Assembly (NCBI GenBank): GCA_024449915.1
Contig: JAMZAV010000156.1
Span: forward strand, 62,001-126,000
DNA from: Sweltsa coloradensis
Lineage: Eukaryota; Arthropoda; Insecta; Plecoptera; Chloroperlidae
Reading direction: 5' to 3'
DNA length: 64,000 nucleotides
Position numbers and translations under genes: made by a program. Every line of letters begins with the position of its first letter. Within the stretch, counting starts at the first letter, position 1. Positions 1 through 12,418 of this stretch are shown piece by piece. The notes beneath the pieces were generated by a model. It made no database searches, had not been told where the DNA came from, and saw nothing but the letters and a program-made list of their open reading frames with translations.

Positions 1-988
1 CTATTTGTTTACAACGGGCACAAAATTCTTGCCTTTATTCTATCCTAGGTATTAAGAAATCAGGTCTCATCACACCCAGTTTTAGAAAACTTTATTGGCT
101 TTAAATTAAATGACTGCCGAAATCTTCATTCTGTTTGCCTCGTTCATCGAATATTATCATCATCTGTACTATCATACCTCGCCTCAAATTTTGAGTATTT
201 ACATTCGAATCATTTCTATACCAGATCACGATCAGGCACCCAATTAGCGTTTCCCAATTCACAGAACTAGTCTTCTTGAAAATTCAGTGACAATAAATGC
301 ATAAGCCGTTGAATGATTCACCTGTAGAGATCAGGGATGCACATCAGAATAATTATCACGTCTTTAAAAGTAAGGTTACGTCATTATATTATTATGCTTC
401 AAAAGTCAATCTTTAAATCAGTTATTTAGCTGAATAGGATACATGTTAAATAAATTGCCTAAATAAAAAAATAAAATTTAATATCTTGTTAATCTTTTCT
501 AATTAATAAAAAATTGCATAACAAAACTCACATGTTAAATAATTGCCATGTAAAATCTTGTAATTCTATTTGTGTTGAAATTTTAAAACATATATTTAAG
601 ATAATATAGATGAATTTGTGTAGGCCTGTATGACAACCTCCCCAATGTATTTAAGTGACTTTAATATTATAAATTAATTTGTGTTTTAATATTTTGTAGT
701 AGGTATTCTAGTAGAAGTGTGTATTGTAATCAGTCATATTATAATTTGTATCAATTATCATCACACATTTTAAATGGTTAAGTGGAAGAAAAAGCCTCAT
801 TGGCATTATCCCGCCTATAAAATAAAGTCCTTATTTGAACCATCGCTTCACCAATAAAAAACAATAACAACCTAGTAGATAAGCGATAGAAAACCCATTC
901 AAATAATATGATTTCTCGGTGTGAAACAAATTAATGAAATCATCTGTATTGGAAAAACAATTCTTTCCAATTGTGCATTGTGTTTCAG
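1..988. other. AT-rich intron of lipase copy A (5' part off window)
   Basis: No exon, repeat family or RNA gene is recognisable here. It ends in a polypyrimidine tract and a TTTCAG acceptor directly before lipase exon 7. Since exon 7 of this family is always preceded by exon 6, this stretch is read as intron 6 of a gene whose first six exons lie upstream of the window. Confidence 0.6.
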
Positions 989-3112
989 GCAAGTTCCGAC
1001 AATTTGACTACGGCAGCAAAGAAAACAAGGCGGCGTATGGCCAGCCAACTCCACCAGACTACAACCTGACAAGAATCACCACCCCTGTGTCGTTACACGT
1101 GGCAGACAACGACTTGCTGGCAGACCCTGAGGTAGGTTGTTAAGAACTTGATGATATCAAGGAATCTAACCTTAAGAAAGTATCCTTGAATATTTAAACT
1201 ATCTATTTTGGAAGGGTACATACAATGATGAAAGTTTTAGTTAAGGGGGTTGAAAAGGATATTTTGTAATTGGATTTTCCAAGTTTTGTGTGAAAGGACT
1301 CAGTCCCAGAATTCGCCTTAAAGCTATCGTTTCTCCCACTTGCCGATATCTTTAAAGTCCTAGAAATATGGATGTTAAGTTAGCTGAATGGAGAGGACAT
1401 GATTTCGCAATTTTCTGGGAGTTAATTGATTTCTCTGTAAGCCAATAATTACTAACTGACACACTGAGCCAGATGCAATGTTTAATTTTGACCAAATATT
1501 TATTTAATACTAGGAAAACGCTTAAGTCCCGCCGCGTTGTTGGATGAGCGTAATTGGTACATTGAGCTGCCATGTGTTATGCGGATTTTCTGTTCTGTGG
1601 AAAATCATTACTAAGTTGAAGATTTTTTTTTAATTCTTTAAAAATAAATAAAAAATAATTTTAAATTTTTTAAATTTTTTTAATTAATCGTAATTTTAAA
1701 AAAGAAAAAAATCGTAAAATTTCGATTTTCATAAGAAATAATTATTTGATTGTGCTCAAATTTCACACGAATATATCGAATAATAAAATTAAGGTTCTGT
1801 TAAAAATCATTACAAGCGGATAAAGAATGATTAGGTGTTATAAGTCAAAGAATTGTTTTAAAAAAGAAAAACCCACGTAAAATTGCGATTTTCATAAAAA
1901 ATAATTTTTCTATTGCGCTTAAATTTTCCACGAATATATAAATTCATAAAAAAAAGGGTCCTGTGAAAAAATCATTACAATCGGACAAAGCGTGTAGATA
2001 TTATAAATTGAAGAATTTTTTTCAAAATCGAAAAAATCGAAAAATTGCGATTTTTATAAGAAATTTTATTTGATTGCGCTCAAAAAACGTGGCAGTTCTA
2101 AGTTCAAAGATTTCGAAGGTCTCAATAAAATGTAATTGCAATCGGAGTATTGGTTTAGCCGGAATTGTGTTAACAAACAGACAAAAATACAAAAAAAAGA
2201 AAAGAAAAAAAAACATTCCTGATTTTTTTATCCAGTGTAGTGAAATGAAATCTTCGCTTCGCTAGCTACGCTCGCTACGCTCATCCAATTATTCCAATTT
2301 GCTGTTGACTTCCACCACTGTAACTGTTATGTTAGGTTTCATATTATGTCGGATTCATCCTGGCCTAGGGAATAGATAATATGTGCTAACCACCAAATGT
2401 GTCCTATTCCCTCTTATGCTAATGCAAGGGATTGAGTCATCTTCTACAGCTCACGGACATCCCTTCACAATATTTTCTCCTAAATCCAATACACATAGTT
2501 AGACACCAGAAGACGTAAATGCATTGTACCACAGTATAACAATCTCTTATAGTAGCGAAACTTCAATGTACTGCCTGCAGGGTGATTTGCTGTCGTTGTC
2601 GGCTGCGCGTACCGCCGCGACACAAGCGCGACCTAGCCAAAGTGAGAGTCAACTAACGATGACTGGCCACGGCAGAGTCGATAAAGTTGCCCGTTGCCCA
2701 ATGAGGAAACTTCTTTTATCGACTCTGCTGTGGCCAGTCATCGTTAGTTGAGTCTCACTTTCGCTAGGGGCGCGCGTGACGGTTTGACAGCGTGTTTTGC
2801 TAGTGAGTTTCGCTACTGTATAATATTGGTAAACTGTGATTGTACCCTGTGCTGGTTTCCCACGAGAAACAACGCCACCCAGCTCCAGTCAGACGGAACA
2901 ACGGCCCTGATCGAGCGTATTGTTTGTTTCTATCGCAGGACGTGTCTTTATTAGCTGCTCAGCTCCAGAATAAGATCGGCACTTTCCCCGTCCTCTACCC
3001 TCCGTTCAGTCACCTGGACTTCTTGTGGGGGACAAACGCCGATGTTCTCGTGTATGCTGAGGTGCTGGAATTATTGCAACAGAAGGTGACTCCCTCGTCC
3101 TCCGAGCAGTAA
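989..3112 (+). CDS. Acid lipase copy A, 3' part only (exons 7-8)
   Basis: Exon 7 is 989-1131 (143 nt) and exon 8 is 2939-3112 (174 nt, ends TAA). Both have AG/GT junctions and exactly the lengths seen in the complete copy C. Exon 7 encodes the segment from KFRQFDY to NDLLADPE, which carries the catalytic Asp (ND) of LIPA-family lipases. Exon 8 encodes the catalytic-His block [11 protein letters not shown] and ends SSSEQ. The family hydrolyses triacylglycerols or cholesteryl esters; secreted or lysosomal location cannot be judged without exon 1. Intron 7 (1.8 kb) is swollen by a dispersed repeat, a SINE remnant and a hairpin MITE that ends 120 bp before exon 8. Both visible exons are open and conserved, so the copy may be functional. 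Its 3' flank is paralogous to that of copy B. Confidence 0.85.
1508..2291 (+). repeat. Dispersed repeat family R, copy R1
   Basis: It begins ACTAGGAAAACGCTTAAG, continues with a block containing TTGGATGAGCGTA, and ends with iterated CGCTACGCTC before CATCCAATTA. The inner ends TTGGATGAGCGTA and TACGCTCATCCAA are inverted repeats. The interior has degenerate tandem blocks of the type TCGTAAAATTGCGATTTTC. The same family recurs at 14281, 24460 and 49917 (+) and, inverted, at 12419 and 13344. There is no coding capacity. Probably a non-autonomous DNA transposon, superfamily unassigned. Confidence 0.7.
2420..2530 (+). repeat. SINE remnant (3' half of a tRNA-derived SINE)
   Basis: The stretch from AATGCAAGGGATTGAGT through CGGACATCCCTTCACAAT to ATGCATTGTACC matches, in order, the body of the SINE copies at 51843 (+) and 30783 (-). 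The tRNA-like head is missing or too degraded to see. Confidence 0.55.
2550..2818. mobile_element. Hairpin MITE with TA target duplication (Tc1/mariner-like)
   Basis: The termini AGTAGCGAAACT and AGTTTCGCTACT are inverted repeats flanked by TA on both sides (2548-2549 and 2819-2820). Inside, arms of about 60 bp (2626-2685 and 2716-2777) are nearly perfect inverted complements around a loop of about 30 bp, so the element can form a long hairpin. It lies in intron 7 of copy A just before exon 8. TA duplication and size fit a Tc1/mariner-derived MITE. No transposase is present. Confidence 0.75.
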
Positions 3113-3504
3113 GACCAGCCAGCTTTAGATTATCCCTGTTGGACCGTGAGGTGGCATGGTCTTTGATGCTAGATCATCCTAGCTCAAAACAACACTGTTT
3201 TGTGATTTATTTTAGATTTTGACTGAATAGATTGTGATTATTTAATACAAACAAAGAATGGAAAAAATAAGAATTATTGAACTAATAACAAACTTTTTAT
3301 TTGAGATCTTCTCATACTCTACAACATTTGTAAATATTTTTAAGTGTTGTCATTACAATAACCTGAAAAACTTCTGAAACGAGTCCCTACAGTGCCCGTG
3401 GTTTCCTGATTTCTTCAACAAATGTTTTAATAAGATATTCTCCATCAACCGGTGGGCTAGTAATAATTAAGGAATGGAAAGAAGGAGCTAAGATGTCAAA
3501 CATA

Positions 3505-4016
3505 TTAACTCATTCAGACCACGTGTCCATTATATGGACATAACAATTTTGATTTTTTTTAATTAGAATTAAAGTTTTTTCAATTTGCCCAACAAAAAAT
3601 TCAAAAAAATTGGTGAATTCAAATTCACATTTTTTTAAACCGCATTGCGATAGGACGAATAGTACCGTTTTTTAGAGAAGATTGAAAATTGAAATGTGTA
3701 AAAACGGTAAAAAAAAGTTTTTTTGGTTTTTTCCCGGAAATTTAAAAATTACTAGTTTTGCCAGTATTTGAGATACAGAAAATCCAAATATGCAAGAAAT
3801 TCCGAAAGAAATCTAGTTTTAGAAATGCACTTAAAATTTACATTTGAACATCAAACGTTGCTTTTATTCGAAATCCAAATTTCCCATAATTCCTTAAATA
3901 TTATAATGAAAATATAAAAAAAAATACTAAAAATATCAGAAAAAATTGCAAAATGTTAATTTTTAGCTTAAAATATCCTATCTCGTGCCAAATTAATTAT
4001 GGTCTGAATGAGTTAA
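3505..4016. mobile_element. TIR element with TTAA ends (piggyBac-like MITE)
   Basis: Perfect 17-bp terminal inverted repeats TTAACTCATTCAGACCA (3505-3521) and its complement (4000-4016) bound an AT-rich non-coding interior. The paralogous 3' flank of copy B (around 11036-11046) lacks it, which confirms an insertion. TTAACYCATT ends resemble the second TTAA element at 61944. piggyBac is the best fit, but in the B empty site the target reads like AT, not TTAA, so the superfamily is uncertain. Confidence 0.65.
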
Positions 4017-5154
4017 TATGACTGAGATTTCGAACTTCGTCACTCGTTAACAATGTTGCTATTGTGATTTGGAGTTTGTGATGTTAGAAACACAATAACG
4101 TTTCGCCATATTATGGAATACTATGTTAACAATTTCTTTAAGTAAGTAAACTTTTGATAACTTTCTACTGTTTACTTCGCATTTGAAAAACATTATATTA
4201 ATAAAGTATAAGAAGTTGCGTGGACTGGGATTAACTTTGTTCGATTACTTTGTTTGTATGTTTTCATTATTTATTAAACCTATCCCTGGAGATTGTGTTG
4301 ACATTTTTGTGTTTCTTTTTTGTTCTGATTTGGACATTATTTTTATAGATTTTTAGTATTCTTATTGTTTGTTAACTTTGAAACAAACTCGTGTGTACAT
4401 CGCAAATTAAATATTGAACTCTGCAATATACAGTAGAGTTGACTAAATCCGAACACTTGTCCTATTATCCTTTAACCAACGTCTTTGCAGCAGAGAGAAA
4501 AGACAAGACCATTTCGTTGTCGGCCCAAAGCTAACCTTTTCCCCTGCTGTCAGTTCCGTGGCTGCTTTACGTTTAATTTCCCCCACTAAATATCGGGGGG
4601 GGTAAAAAGGGGGGGGGGAGACGAGGGGACGACTGCCCCCCATGACCCCCAAAAAATGAAAATTTTGAATAATCATTATTTATTCATCGTTAAAAAGACG
4701 AGATATTTAAGGTACTTTATTAGTGGTTTTCATTGAAAATGGAGTTAAAAATGGATTGAAAATGTGATTGATTAAATTAAACATGTGCATTTCACCCCAA
4801 AAATGGTATATTTAATGAAACGCAGAATTTTGGACCCCCCATTCCCCAATAATTGCCTTCCATAAAAACATCCCCTCCCGATACGGGCTAGATCCCCCCC
4901 TGCATTTTCAGTGTTTTGTGAAATGTGTCTTCTATGCTTAATTGAAAATATGATCGATCGTCAATATGTGAACATGTAAGATTTTGTACACATAGGATAG
5001 GGTAGACTACAAATACGAATTGATTTATAAAATGAGAATTGTGGTAACAATAGAAGGGATTAACACGCAGACACAACAGTCTATTGAGTGGCCGTTTAAC
5101 CCTTTTTTTTTTCCATATTCCATATCTTTTTTTGCTGTAAAAGAATCACGTTGT

Positions 5155-5290
5155 TGCAAATAGCTCCTAGTTATTAAGTAAATAACTAATCACTAAACGC
5201 AATCCCGGCATGACCTACTTCCATATTTACAACCTTAAAAAGCTGTTTTGGGAAGTTTAATATAGTGTACGACGCCCTCGGGAAGCAGCG
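5155..5290 (+). promoter_or_regulatory. Degraded copy-B lipase promoter
   Basis: Collinear with the copy C promoter: a CTAGTTATTAAGTAA.. block, then a TTTAATATAG TATA-like stretch, then the GGAAGCAGCGCCGG leader. The GATA core seen in C (AAGTAAGATAAC) reads AAGTAAATAAC here, so the G and the GATA match are lost. Part of the suspect-quality region. Confidence 0.45.
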
Positions 5291-5368
5291 CCGGCAGAAC
5301 TAGAGAAACCCAGTGCAAGAGGCGTAAAGAACGACAGCAACCCTGGGAAAGTGCAACGTTCAGGACAA

Positions 5369-8300
5369 ATCAGAAGACATGCAAATATTGACCTGTTAAA
5401 TACAAGCCGCGCTTAGCACGGGCGTTTACGACAAGCTGAGGACTAAACACGTAATACCAAACATTCTACACAAACGGACACTGAAACTAAATAACGACGA
5501 AAAGAAATACTATCAGGATATTGATCTGCCGACTGTAAGTTATATCAGTATTTTTCATTGTGTTATTGTTGTTTGTAAAACTTTTAATCTTGTCTAAACA
5601 TACAATTGTTGCTAAATGCAACCGAAAAGAGCTGCTATTGTCTTGCATAATAATCACGTCAGACCTGCCACGTATAGAATGGAACCAACATGTCGAGTTT
5701 ATATAATAGTGTAGTCAAGATGTCTCATACTATAGCAAATTAGTGCAGAGTGAAGCTAGCGTGAAAATTGTAACATTTACTAATACGAGTACCAGGAATT
5801 AAAAAATTGATGGCTCCAGGCTGAGTTCTTGTTAGTTTGTAATGAATAGATTTTTTTCAGTATTTACTGAGCATACGCGCTCCGTTGCAAAGCATTATGG
5901 GAGAAAGGGCATTTACACGCTAAGAGCCATATATTTGGGCGAGTGGTGGTCTGCAATGACTGTGCTGGAAACACAGTATGCCACACATCCGAGCATATGG
6001 CATGTAGCGTGTAAATGCCCATTCTCCCATAATGCTTTGCGCGCGCGCGATATAGAGGGTGCTGGTGATTTTGAAAATCGTCGATTAAATAGATTTAATT
6101 AACTACACGGTCGAAAATCAATTTCAATTTCATCGTTTCGTTTAAATGTTTATCGTAAAAATATGAAAATGGGACATTTACACTAGGCCTCTCCTTTTCC
6201 TGCCAGAGTAAGTTATCACTCAAGCGTCTCGGATTTGGTTTCCTTCTCATAACTAGCCACACATAGTACAGTGCATCACACTATACAAGACCTGCTTCAT
6301 ACCGATCCTCACATATGCGGCAAAAAAACCTGGACATGGGTAAAAGAGAAAAAAAAGCCAAAATACAGGCGGGGAGATGAGATTCCTGGGGGAGCACAGG
6401 GGTAAGACAAGAAGAATAGAATTGAAATACGAACATCAGAGAGAGCTTGGGGGTGGAGAAGTTAGGTGACAGGATGGGAAGGACACGGCTGGGGGTTTTG
6501 GGGCATAAAAGAATGATGGAAGAGAGGTGCCCAGGAGAATGTTGAGAAAAATATTAAGGAGGAAGAAGAAAGGGAGCCCAAAAGGAAGAGATGGAAGGAG
6601 ACCATAGCAAGAGATTTCATACTAAAGGAAATCTTAAAGAATGTAGCAAGAAAAGATGGGGGAGGATAGAAAGAAGTAAAAGAATTGGTTGCAAAAACCC
6701 AAAGCGCCCCTGCAAGAATATAGGAAACGGCGATGGAAAATGATGATGAAAAAGTTTTTCATAATCCTTGCGTTTTTTCACCTAAGAAAATCCGCAGACA
6801 CGGCTCCCCGGCCGAGTCCCCGAGGTCCAACAAAGAGGGGTCCCTGTTGACGCTGCTCGGATACCCCGGTCAGGGGACAGGGGTGTTCCTACAGCACGGG
6901 CTCCTATCTAGTTCGGCTGACTTCATATTTCAAGGCCCTGGCAAGGCTCTAGGTATGTTCACTGTCAAACGTAATGTTGTTTATGGTGATAACTTCACTC
7001 GGAGTGGAGAGTAAATTATTTACAAAGACCACTTGTGCATTATAAAATTCTGTAAGACTCACATTTTTTTACATTCTTTCGGGGGGGGGGAAATATTTAA
7101 TAAGTGGGACAAACTGTGTGAAAAACATTGCATTAAAAAATACTATTGATTATCTTTTAGCGGACACCTCTGGGACGTGGGACGATGTCTGGATCGGGAA
7201 CGCTAGGGTAACACCTACTCACGCAGCACGGGTTTGCTGTCCCCAGTGCTCGAAGTTTTGGGATTTCAGGTAATGAGGGCCGACTAGGTCAACTTGAGTG
7301 TGCGCGGGTACAGGGGGGGTCTACCGCATCTTGAGGAAAGGGTTTTGTTTCCCTCAAGGCAAGGGCATAAGTTCATTTTTAAACACAGTAGGCTACTATT
7401 TTTTTACAAAAATTCTGACAATTTCTGTGGATGAGGTTAAAATCTCAAAAGGGAGATGTCATAATAGTGTTAATACTTGAACCAAAATCCATTTTAAAGC
7501 AAGAGGTTTGTCGCTTGCACGAGGGCGCTATACAAAAAAAAGACCATTTCTCATTCATACCAATAGTTAAGTGGTGGGAGAGACGACAAGGGTTTTAAAA
7601 TATTTATCAAAATTAACTTTATCTAGTTATTTAAAAACAATGGCTTTAAACACTACTTGCCTTCGTTCGGGATACGAAGGGAGCGGGGAAAAAAACGCGT
7701 GAGACAGGCCCCCTATATTGGACTGTGGAGGGCGTAATTAAAATAGAGATTTTTTTAACTTTATCCCTCGTTGACGACACCTAAAAGACCCCCGCGTGAA
7801 CCCCCGATGTGAAGGTTAGCAAACACTTTTCTTTTTTTCCCCCCTAAAATCAGTTATATAACTGAGTGGGGAATCTAAAAAACAATTTTTTTTTTTTTTT
7901 TTTTTATTTATTTATTTTTAAACCCCACGGGTTCGAATTTTCGCCAGTGTTTTGTTTGTCCATTTTTTTACCTAAAATGCGCAAAGGTCCTCTGCGCAGT
8001 TTTCCCCGGAAAGGGTGTGTACGACCTGCCTGCTGTGATCGACACATGCTCAATGGTCCGGCCCAAACCCGACTTGGTCTACGTCGGACATTCTTGGGGA
8101 CCCGATGTTTTTACGTAATGGGCCCCGATAAAAAAGGAACAACGCTAAATAAGGGGATGTTCATCTGGGCCCCATTGCTTTCTTAGAGCACATCAAGAGT
8201 CCGGCACGACTGCTCGCACCCTTTGTCAGCATCATACAGGTATGCCTAAACTCACTCTAGAGTTGGTCAAATAATTCGAGCACCCCCGCTCCTTATCCTG

Positions 8301-10630
8301 TGTAAGTACTCTTAAAATAAAGTTTATGACTATCCTAACAGCTTCATTTTCGCCTAAAATAAACCCAGTGTAAATTTTAAGCCCTGTAGGTTGATTAATT
8401 GTTTGTTAAGATACTTATAACGCGTGTTTATTTCCAGTCTAAGACAACAAACAAGCAATAACATTCTGAAAAATAATTGCTTAGTACAAACGTGGAACTG
8501 GTACCACGTATACACAACAGTTTACTAATTATTGACTTATCGTTTCTCCCTTGTTTAGTTTGCAGTAAATCTCCTCGGAATCGACGAGTTTATGCCAGAG
8601 ACTAAGCTAACGAAACTGATGGCGGAGTACGTGTGTCGGCCATACTCCATTGAAGCGAAGATCTGTGAGATTCCACTGGTCGTGACATCCGGGGTTCGAC
8701 TCCCAGCAGTTCAACAGGGAGACAACCGTCCCCCTTTTAGGGGCTAGCCGGGTTCTCAACCCCCCCCCCCCCTTCCCTTGCCGTTTACAATGTTGTTGGG
8801 GGGGAACGACAACGTTGGTTAGAGTGCAAATACAAAGGAATAAAATACATTCACTGTAACAAGAGTTATTTGCAGAAAAAGATAACATTTCACACTTTTA
8901 AGTTTTCTGCCAATGTTCCTTTAATGTAGTTCACAACTGTATGCAGCAGAGGTAAGTATAACTATATATTTCTGTATGAGAAAAACCTGATGTACTGATG
9001 TGTGTGTAGCACTTCTCTCTTGTTAAAACTTGTCACTCTTGATCGACAGGGACAACTAGTAAATATAGACACCACTTTACAACACCCAGCCACTCAAAGT
9101 ACTGACGTCAATACTCTGGTCAAGAGTCATATTAGGAATTTTGTCAATTATTTGACACACGACGTGGCATGAAGAAAGAATCAATTGTACACTCTGTAAA
9201 AGTTTTGAAATGAAATTAAACGTGGTGTAAGGAACGTTTTTGGTCGGAATCGGGAACCCACAGTTCGGTTGTTTCCCAATACAATAAATTTAACATAGAT
9301 CGAAATCATTATTATTTACAATTTTCCCACATACATATGTTGCACATTAAATTAGAAAATAATAATATATAATATGTGTAATGTTTAATAATATATGACA
9401 TTATGATTGTTGCGCAGAGCCTGGCGCCTGTCATCTTCAGCCACAACCCAGCGGGGACGTCGTTCAAAGTTTTAATTCACTATCTTCAAGAAGTGCATTC
9501 AGGTAAGAAGACAAGTTAGCTTGTAGATATAGGTACAGGGCCAACATTGCCATTGTAATCTTCAATTTAACATCAGAGAAATCACATATTTAGCGTGTCC
9601 TTTCGCGAAATATTATTAATTCAAGTAATCGAACACAGCGAATTGACATGCAAAATATATAATTTATTTATTATTTCAGGTAGTATCAGTAAGTTTGTAT
9701 ATGACTTGATAAAGCATCGAATAAATTAAAACAGTGCCAAGATATAACAGCGAACGTCATGGCCTATTCTGGAAAGGGTACGTTTCAAGATATCATCAGC
9801 CAACCATTGCTAGACGATTTACTCAATAATGCTATATGCATGGTTACCAACTACAGGATATTCCCAAAAAGAGTTGGTTGTTCCAGTTGTAGTGTAGTTT
9901 CCAACACTGCGTGCGCTACAGCAGAGCTGATAGCTGATGCTTGCTGGTCATGACACGCATATCGTTCTCCATTACGTGATGCAAACCATTGTCCCACCAT
10001 TACATAACAATTCCTAGAAAAGTAGATGCGAGATAGCTACCCAAGCAAATAATTCACTCTGACCTATGTATCTTGAAGATGTGAAATGTACAATGCATTA
10101 TCATGTATTGGAAAAAACAATTCTCTCCGAAATCCGAATGATGTACATGATGTTCCAGGCAAGTTCCGACAGTACGACCATCACAGCAAGGGAAACCTAG
10201 CGGCGTATGGCCGGCCTACTCCACCAGACTACAACCTGACTAGAATCACCACCCCTGTATCCTTACACGTGGCAGACAACGACTGGCTGGCAGACCCTGA
10301 GGTAAAGGGTCACTAATTACTAGCACATACGAAAACTATTGATTTGCTATGTTAGATTAAACGTATTATGTCAGCTGAATGAAATACCGTTATTAAAATG
10401 ACCTTCAGTATTTTCTATAAAACGCCCTAATTGTATGTATTTGTTTCTTGCCGCAGGACGTGTCATTATTGTCTGCTCAACTCCAGAATAAGATCGGCAC
10501 TTTCGTCATCCCCTACCCTCCGTTCAGTCACCTGGACTTCTTGTGGGCGAAAGACGCCAATACTCTCGTGTACGCTAAGGTGCTGGAATTATTGCAACAG
10601 CAGGGGAATCCCTCGTCCTCCGAGCAGTAA
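5369..10630 (+). pseudogene. Acid lipase copy B, exons 1-5 disrupted, exons 6-8 intact
   Basis: Approximate exons by alignment to copy C: 1, 5369-5534 (homologous ATG lost); 2, 6781-6952 (acceptor CAG reduced to CA, 6 nt short); 3, 7161-7269 (6 nt short); 4, 8000-8239 (4 nt short, nucleophile region out of frame); 5, 8559-8719 (1-nt insertion, donor GT lost). Exons 6, 9418-9502; 7, 10159-10301; and 8, 10457-10630 are intact, with normal splice sites, the catalytic Asp in NDWLADPE and His in [11 protein letters not shown], and a TAA stop. The mix of clean 3' exons and indel-ridden 5' exons is unusual for neutral decay, which should hit all exons. Either a genuine pseudogene or a functional gene with poor consensus over 4.5-8.8 kb. 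Confidence 0.75.
5885..6041. mobile_element. Small hairpin MITE in copy B intron 1
   Basis: Arms of about 37 bp (5885-5922 and 6005-6041) are inverted complements containing GCAAAGCATTATGGGAG and CTCCCATAATGCTTTGC. An open ORF across it is only the translation of the hairpin. No obvious target duplication was found. Confidence 0.65.
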
Positions 10631-11052
10631 GACCAGCCAGCTTCAGATTATCCCTGTTAGACCGACAGGTGGCATGATCATTGATGCTAGATCATCCTAG
10701 CTCAACACAACCCTGTTTTGTGATTTTCTTTTAGATTCTCACTGAATCAATTATTTTCATTATTTAATACAAACAAAGAATGGAAAAAATAAGGATGATT
10801 CAATACTTTTAACACTGTTACTTTTTATTCGAGATCTTCTCATACTATACCACATTTGTAAATGTTTTAAAGTTGTCATTACAATAACCTTAAAAACTTA
10901 TGAAACATGTCTCTTCTGTGCCCGTGTTTTCCTGATTTATTCAACAAATGTTTTAATAAGATATTCTCCACCAACCGGTGGGCTAGTAATAACTTAGCGA
11001 TGGGAAGAGGGAGTTAAGAAACTAAGATAAAGGAACATGACTGAGATTTCGA

Positions 11053-11602
11053 GTAGTATATGAGTGCATATAAATCCTCCCCTAAATTCAAAACAACTCC
11101 AAAAAAGTAAACAAACCCAAAAGCCCTAAACGCCCTAAAGGTAAACAACCCCTAGGTCTAACGCCTTGAAGATAAACACAGGACAGGGTCAATGCCCTCA
11201 AGGTCAATGCCTCAAGGTCAATACCGTCAAGGTCAATACCGTCAAGGTCAATACCCTCAAGGTCAATACCCTCAAGGTCAAACAGGATTCATGAGAAGGA
11301 TTAATGAAAAAAAAAACTGACTTTAAAAACCTAGACCTAGGGTTGTTTACCTTTTAGGGCGTTGTACCTAGGGGTTGTTTACCTTTAAGGCATTAGACCT
11401 GGGGGTTGTTTACCTTTAGGGCTTTAGACCTAGGAGTTGTTTACCTTTTGGGGCGTTGAACCTAGGTGCTGACCTACCTAAAGGGCATTGACCTTGAATA
11501 AGGGGATGATTTTATTTTCTCACCTACTTTCTTGAGGGTTTGTCTACTTTTTAGGGGTTGTTTTGAATTTAGGGCAGGATTTATATGCACTCATATACTA
11601 CT
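11053..11602. mobile_element. Long-TIR MITE with internal tandem repeats
   Basis: Inverted arms of about 60 bp begin GTAGTATATGAGTGCATA and end in its complement. ATTTCGA is duplicated at 11046-11052 and 11603-11609, and the copy A flank holds the empty site (GAGATTTCGAACTTCG near 4025). Inside are a 15-bp tandem repeat (CAAGGTCAATACCGT type, about 11205-11285) and a repeated block containing GGTTGTTTACCTTT (about 11340-11470). The 7-bp duplication is close to the hAT 8-bp rule. Confidence 0.75.
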
Positions 11603-12029
11603 ATTTCGAACTTCGTTAAGTCGTTAACAATGCTGCTGTTTGTGATTGTGATTTGTGATGATAGAAACACAATAACGTTTTGCCATATGGAATGCTATGT
11701 TAACATTATTTATTTTAGTATGTAAACTTTTGATAACTTTCTACATTTTTGTGTATCTTGTTTGTCGTGATTTAAACATAATTATTATAGATTTTTAAAA
11801 TTGTTATTGTTTGTAAACAATGAAACGAATTCGTGTGTACATCACGAAATAAATATTGAGCACTGCAATATACAGAAGAGTTGACTGAATCCGTACATTA
11901 GTCCTATTATCCTTCAAGCAACGTCTTTGCAGAAGAGAGAAGAGGCAAGGTCATTTTGTGGTCGGCTGAGGCAATCTTTTTCCCCTGCTGTAGTCCGTGG
12001 CTGCTTTACGTTTAATTTCCCCACTACAT

Positions 12030-12405
12030 ATTAGTTATGTGACTAGTCTAGGCGTCCGTTAGGCCGCGGCAGCCAAGCCGCGGTGCGCTCAACACTCAGG
12101 CACCTTATACACCAAGCAGAGTTGAAGAGTTTTTGAGTTGACGCCCAGCCTTCATGAATCGTGATTTGAACTGGAAAACTTTCATCAACATCGGGGGGAT
12201 TTAGGTACCTGACAACACATGCCAAATCTTATTGGAGTAAGAGCATATCTTCTGGATGAAAAAGTGTGTTGAAACACGCTCAAAATAACTTTAATATGTT
12301 AGTTACTACCACTTTCTACTCACTATAAAACTAATGAATAATTCGTCAGTTTCGATTGCCCAGCGATTCTGACTAAACAGGTAGGGCTAAAACGTTCATA
12401 TTTTA
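12030..12405 (-). repeat. Dispersed repeat family T (minus orientation)
   Basis: The complement of this stretch matches 55690-55980: both hold a GAGCATGTTTCAA-like block, a TGTATAAGGTGCC block and a CACCGCGGCTTGGCTGCGG block in the same order. Non-coding and unclassified. A related block at 13130-13320 (-) matches 55440-55550. Confidence 0.55.
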
Positions 12406-12418
12406 CATGGACATTAAG

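Larger units (their letters stand above)
4450..8760. other. Stretch with inflated homopolymers and eroded homology
   Basis: Runs of G, C, A and T are unusually frequent (for example near 4596-4618, 7080-7090, 7888-7905 and 8760-8772). Wherever paralogous sequence is available (copy B exons 1-5 and promoter), differences are mostly small indels and run expansions instead of substitutions. From about 9.4 kb onward identity to the paralogs is normal again. Either an ageing pseudogene segment or, more likely, a low-accuracy consensus patch. Confidence 0.5.

Noticed and set aside
5842..6102. 86-codon ORF in copy B intron 1
   Set aside because: It covers the hairpin MITE at 5885-6041 and has no homology or splice context.
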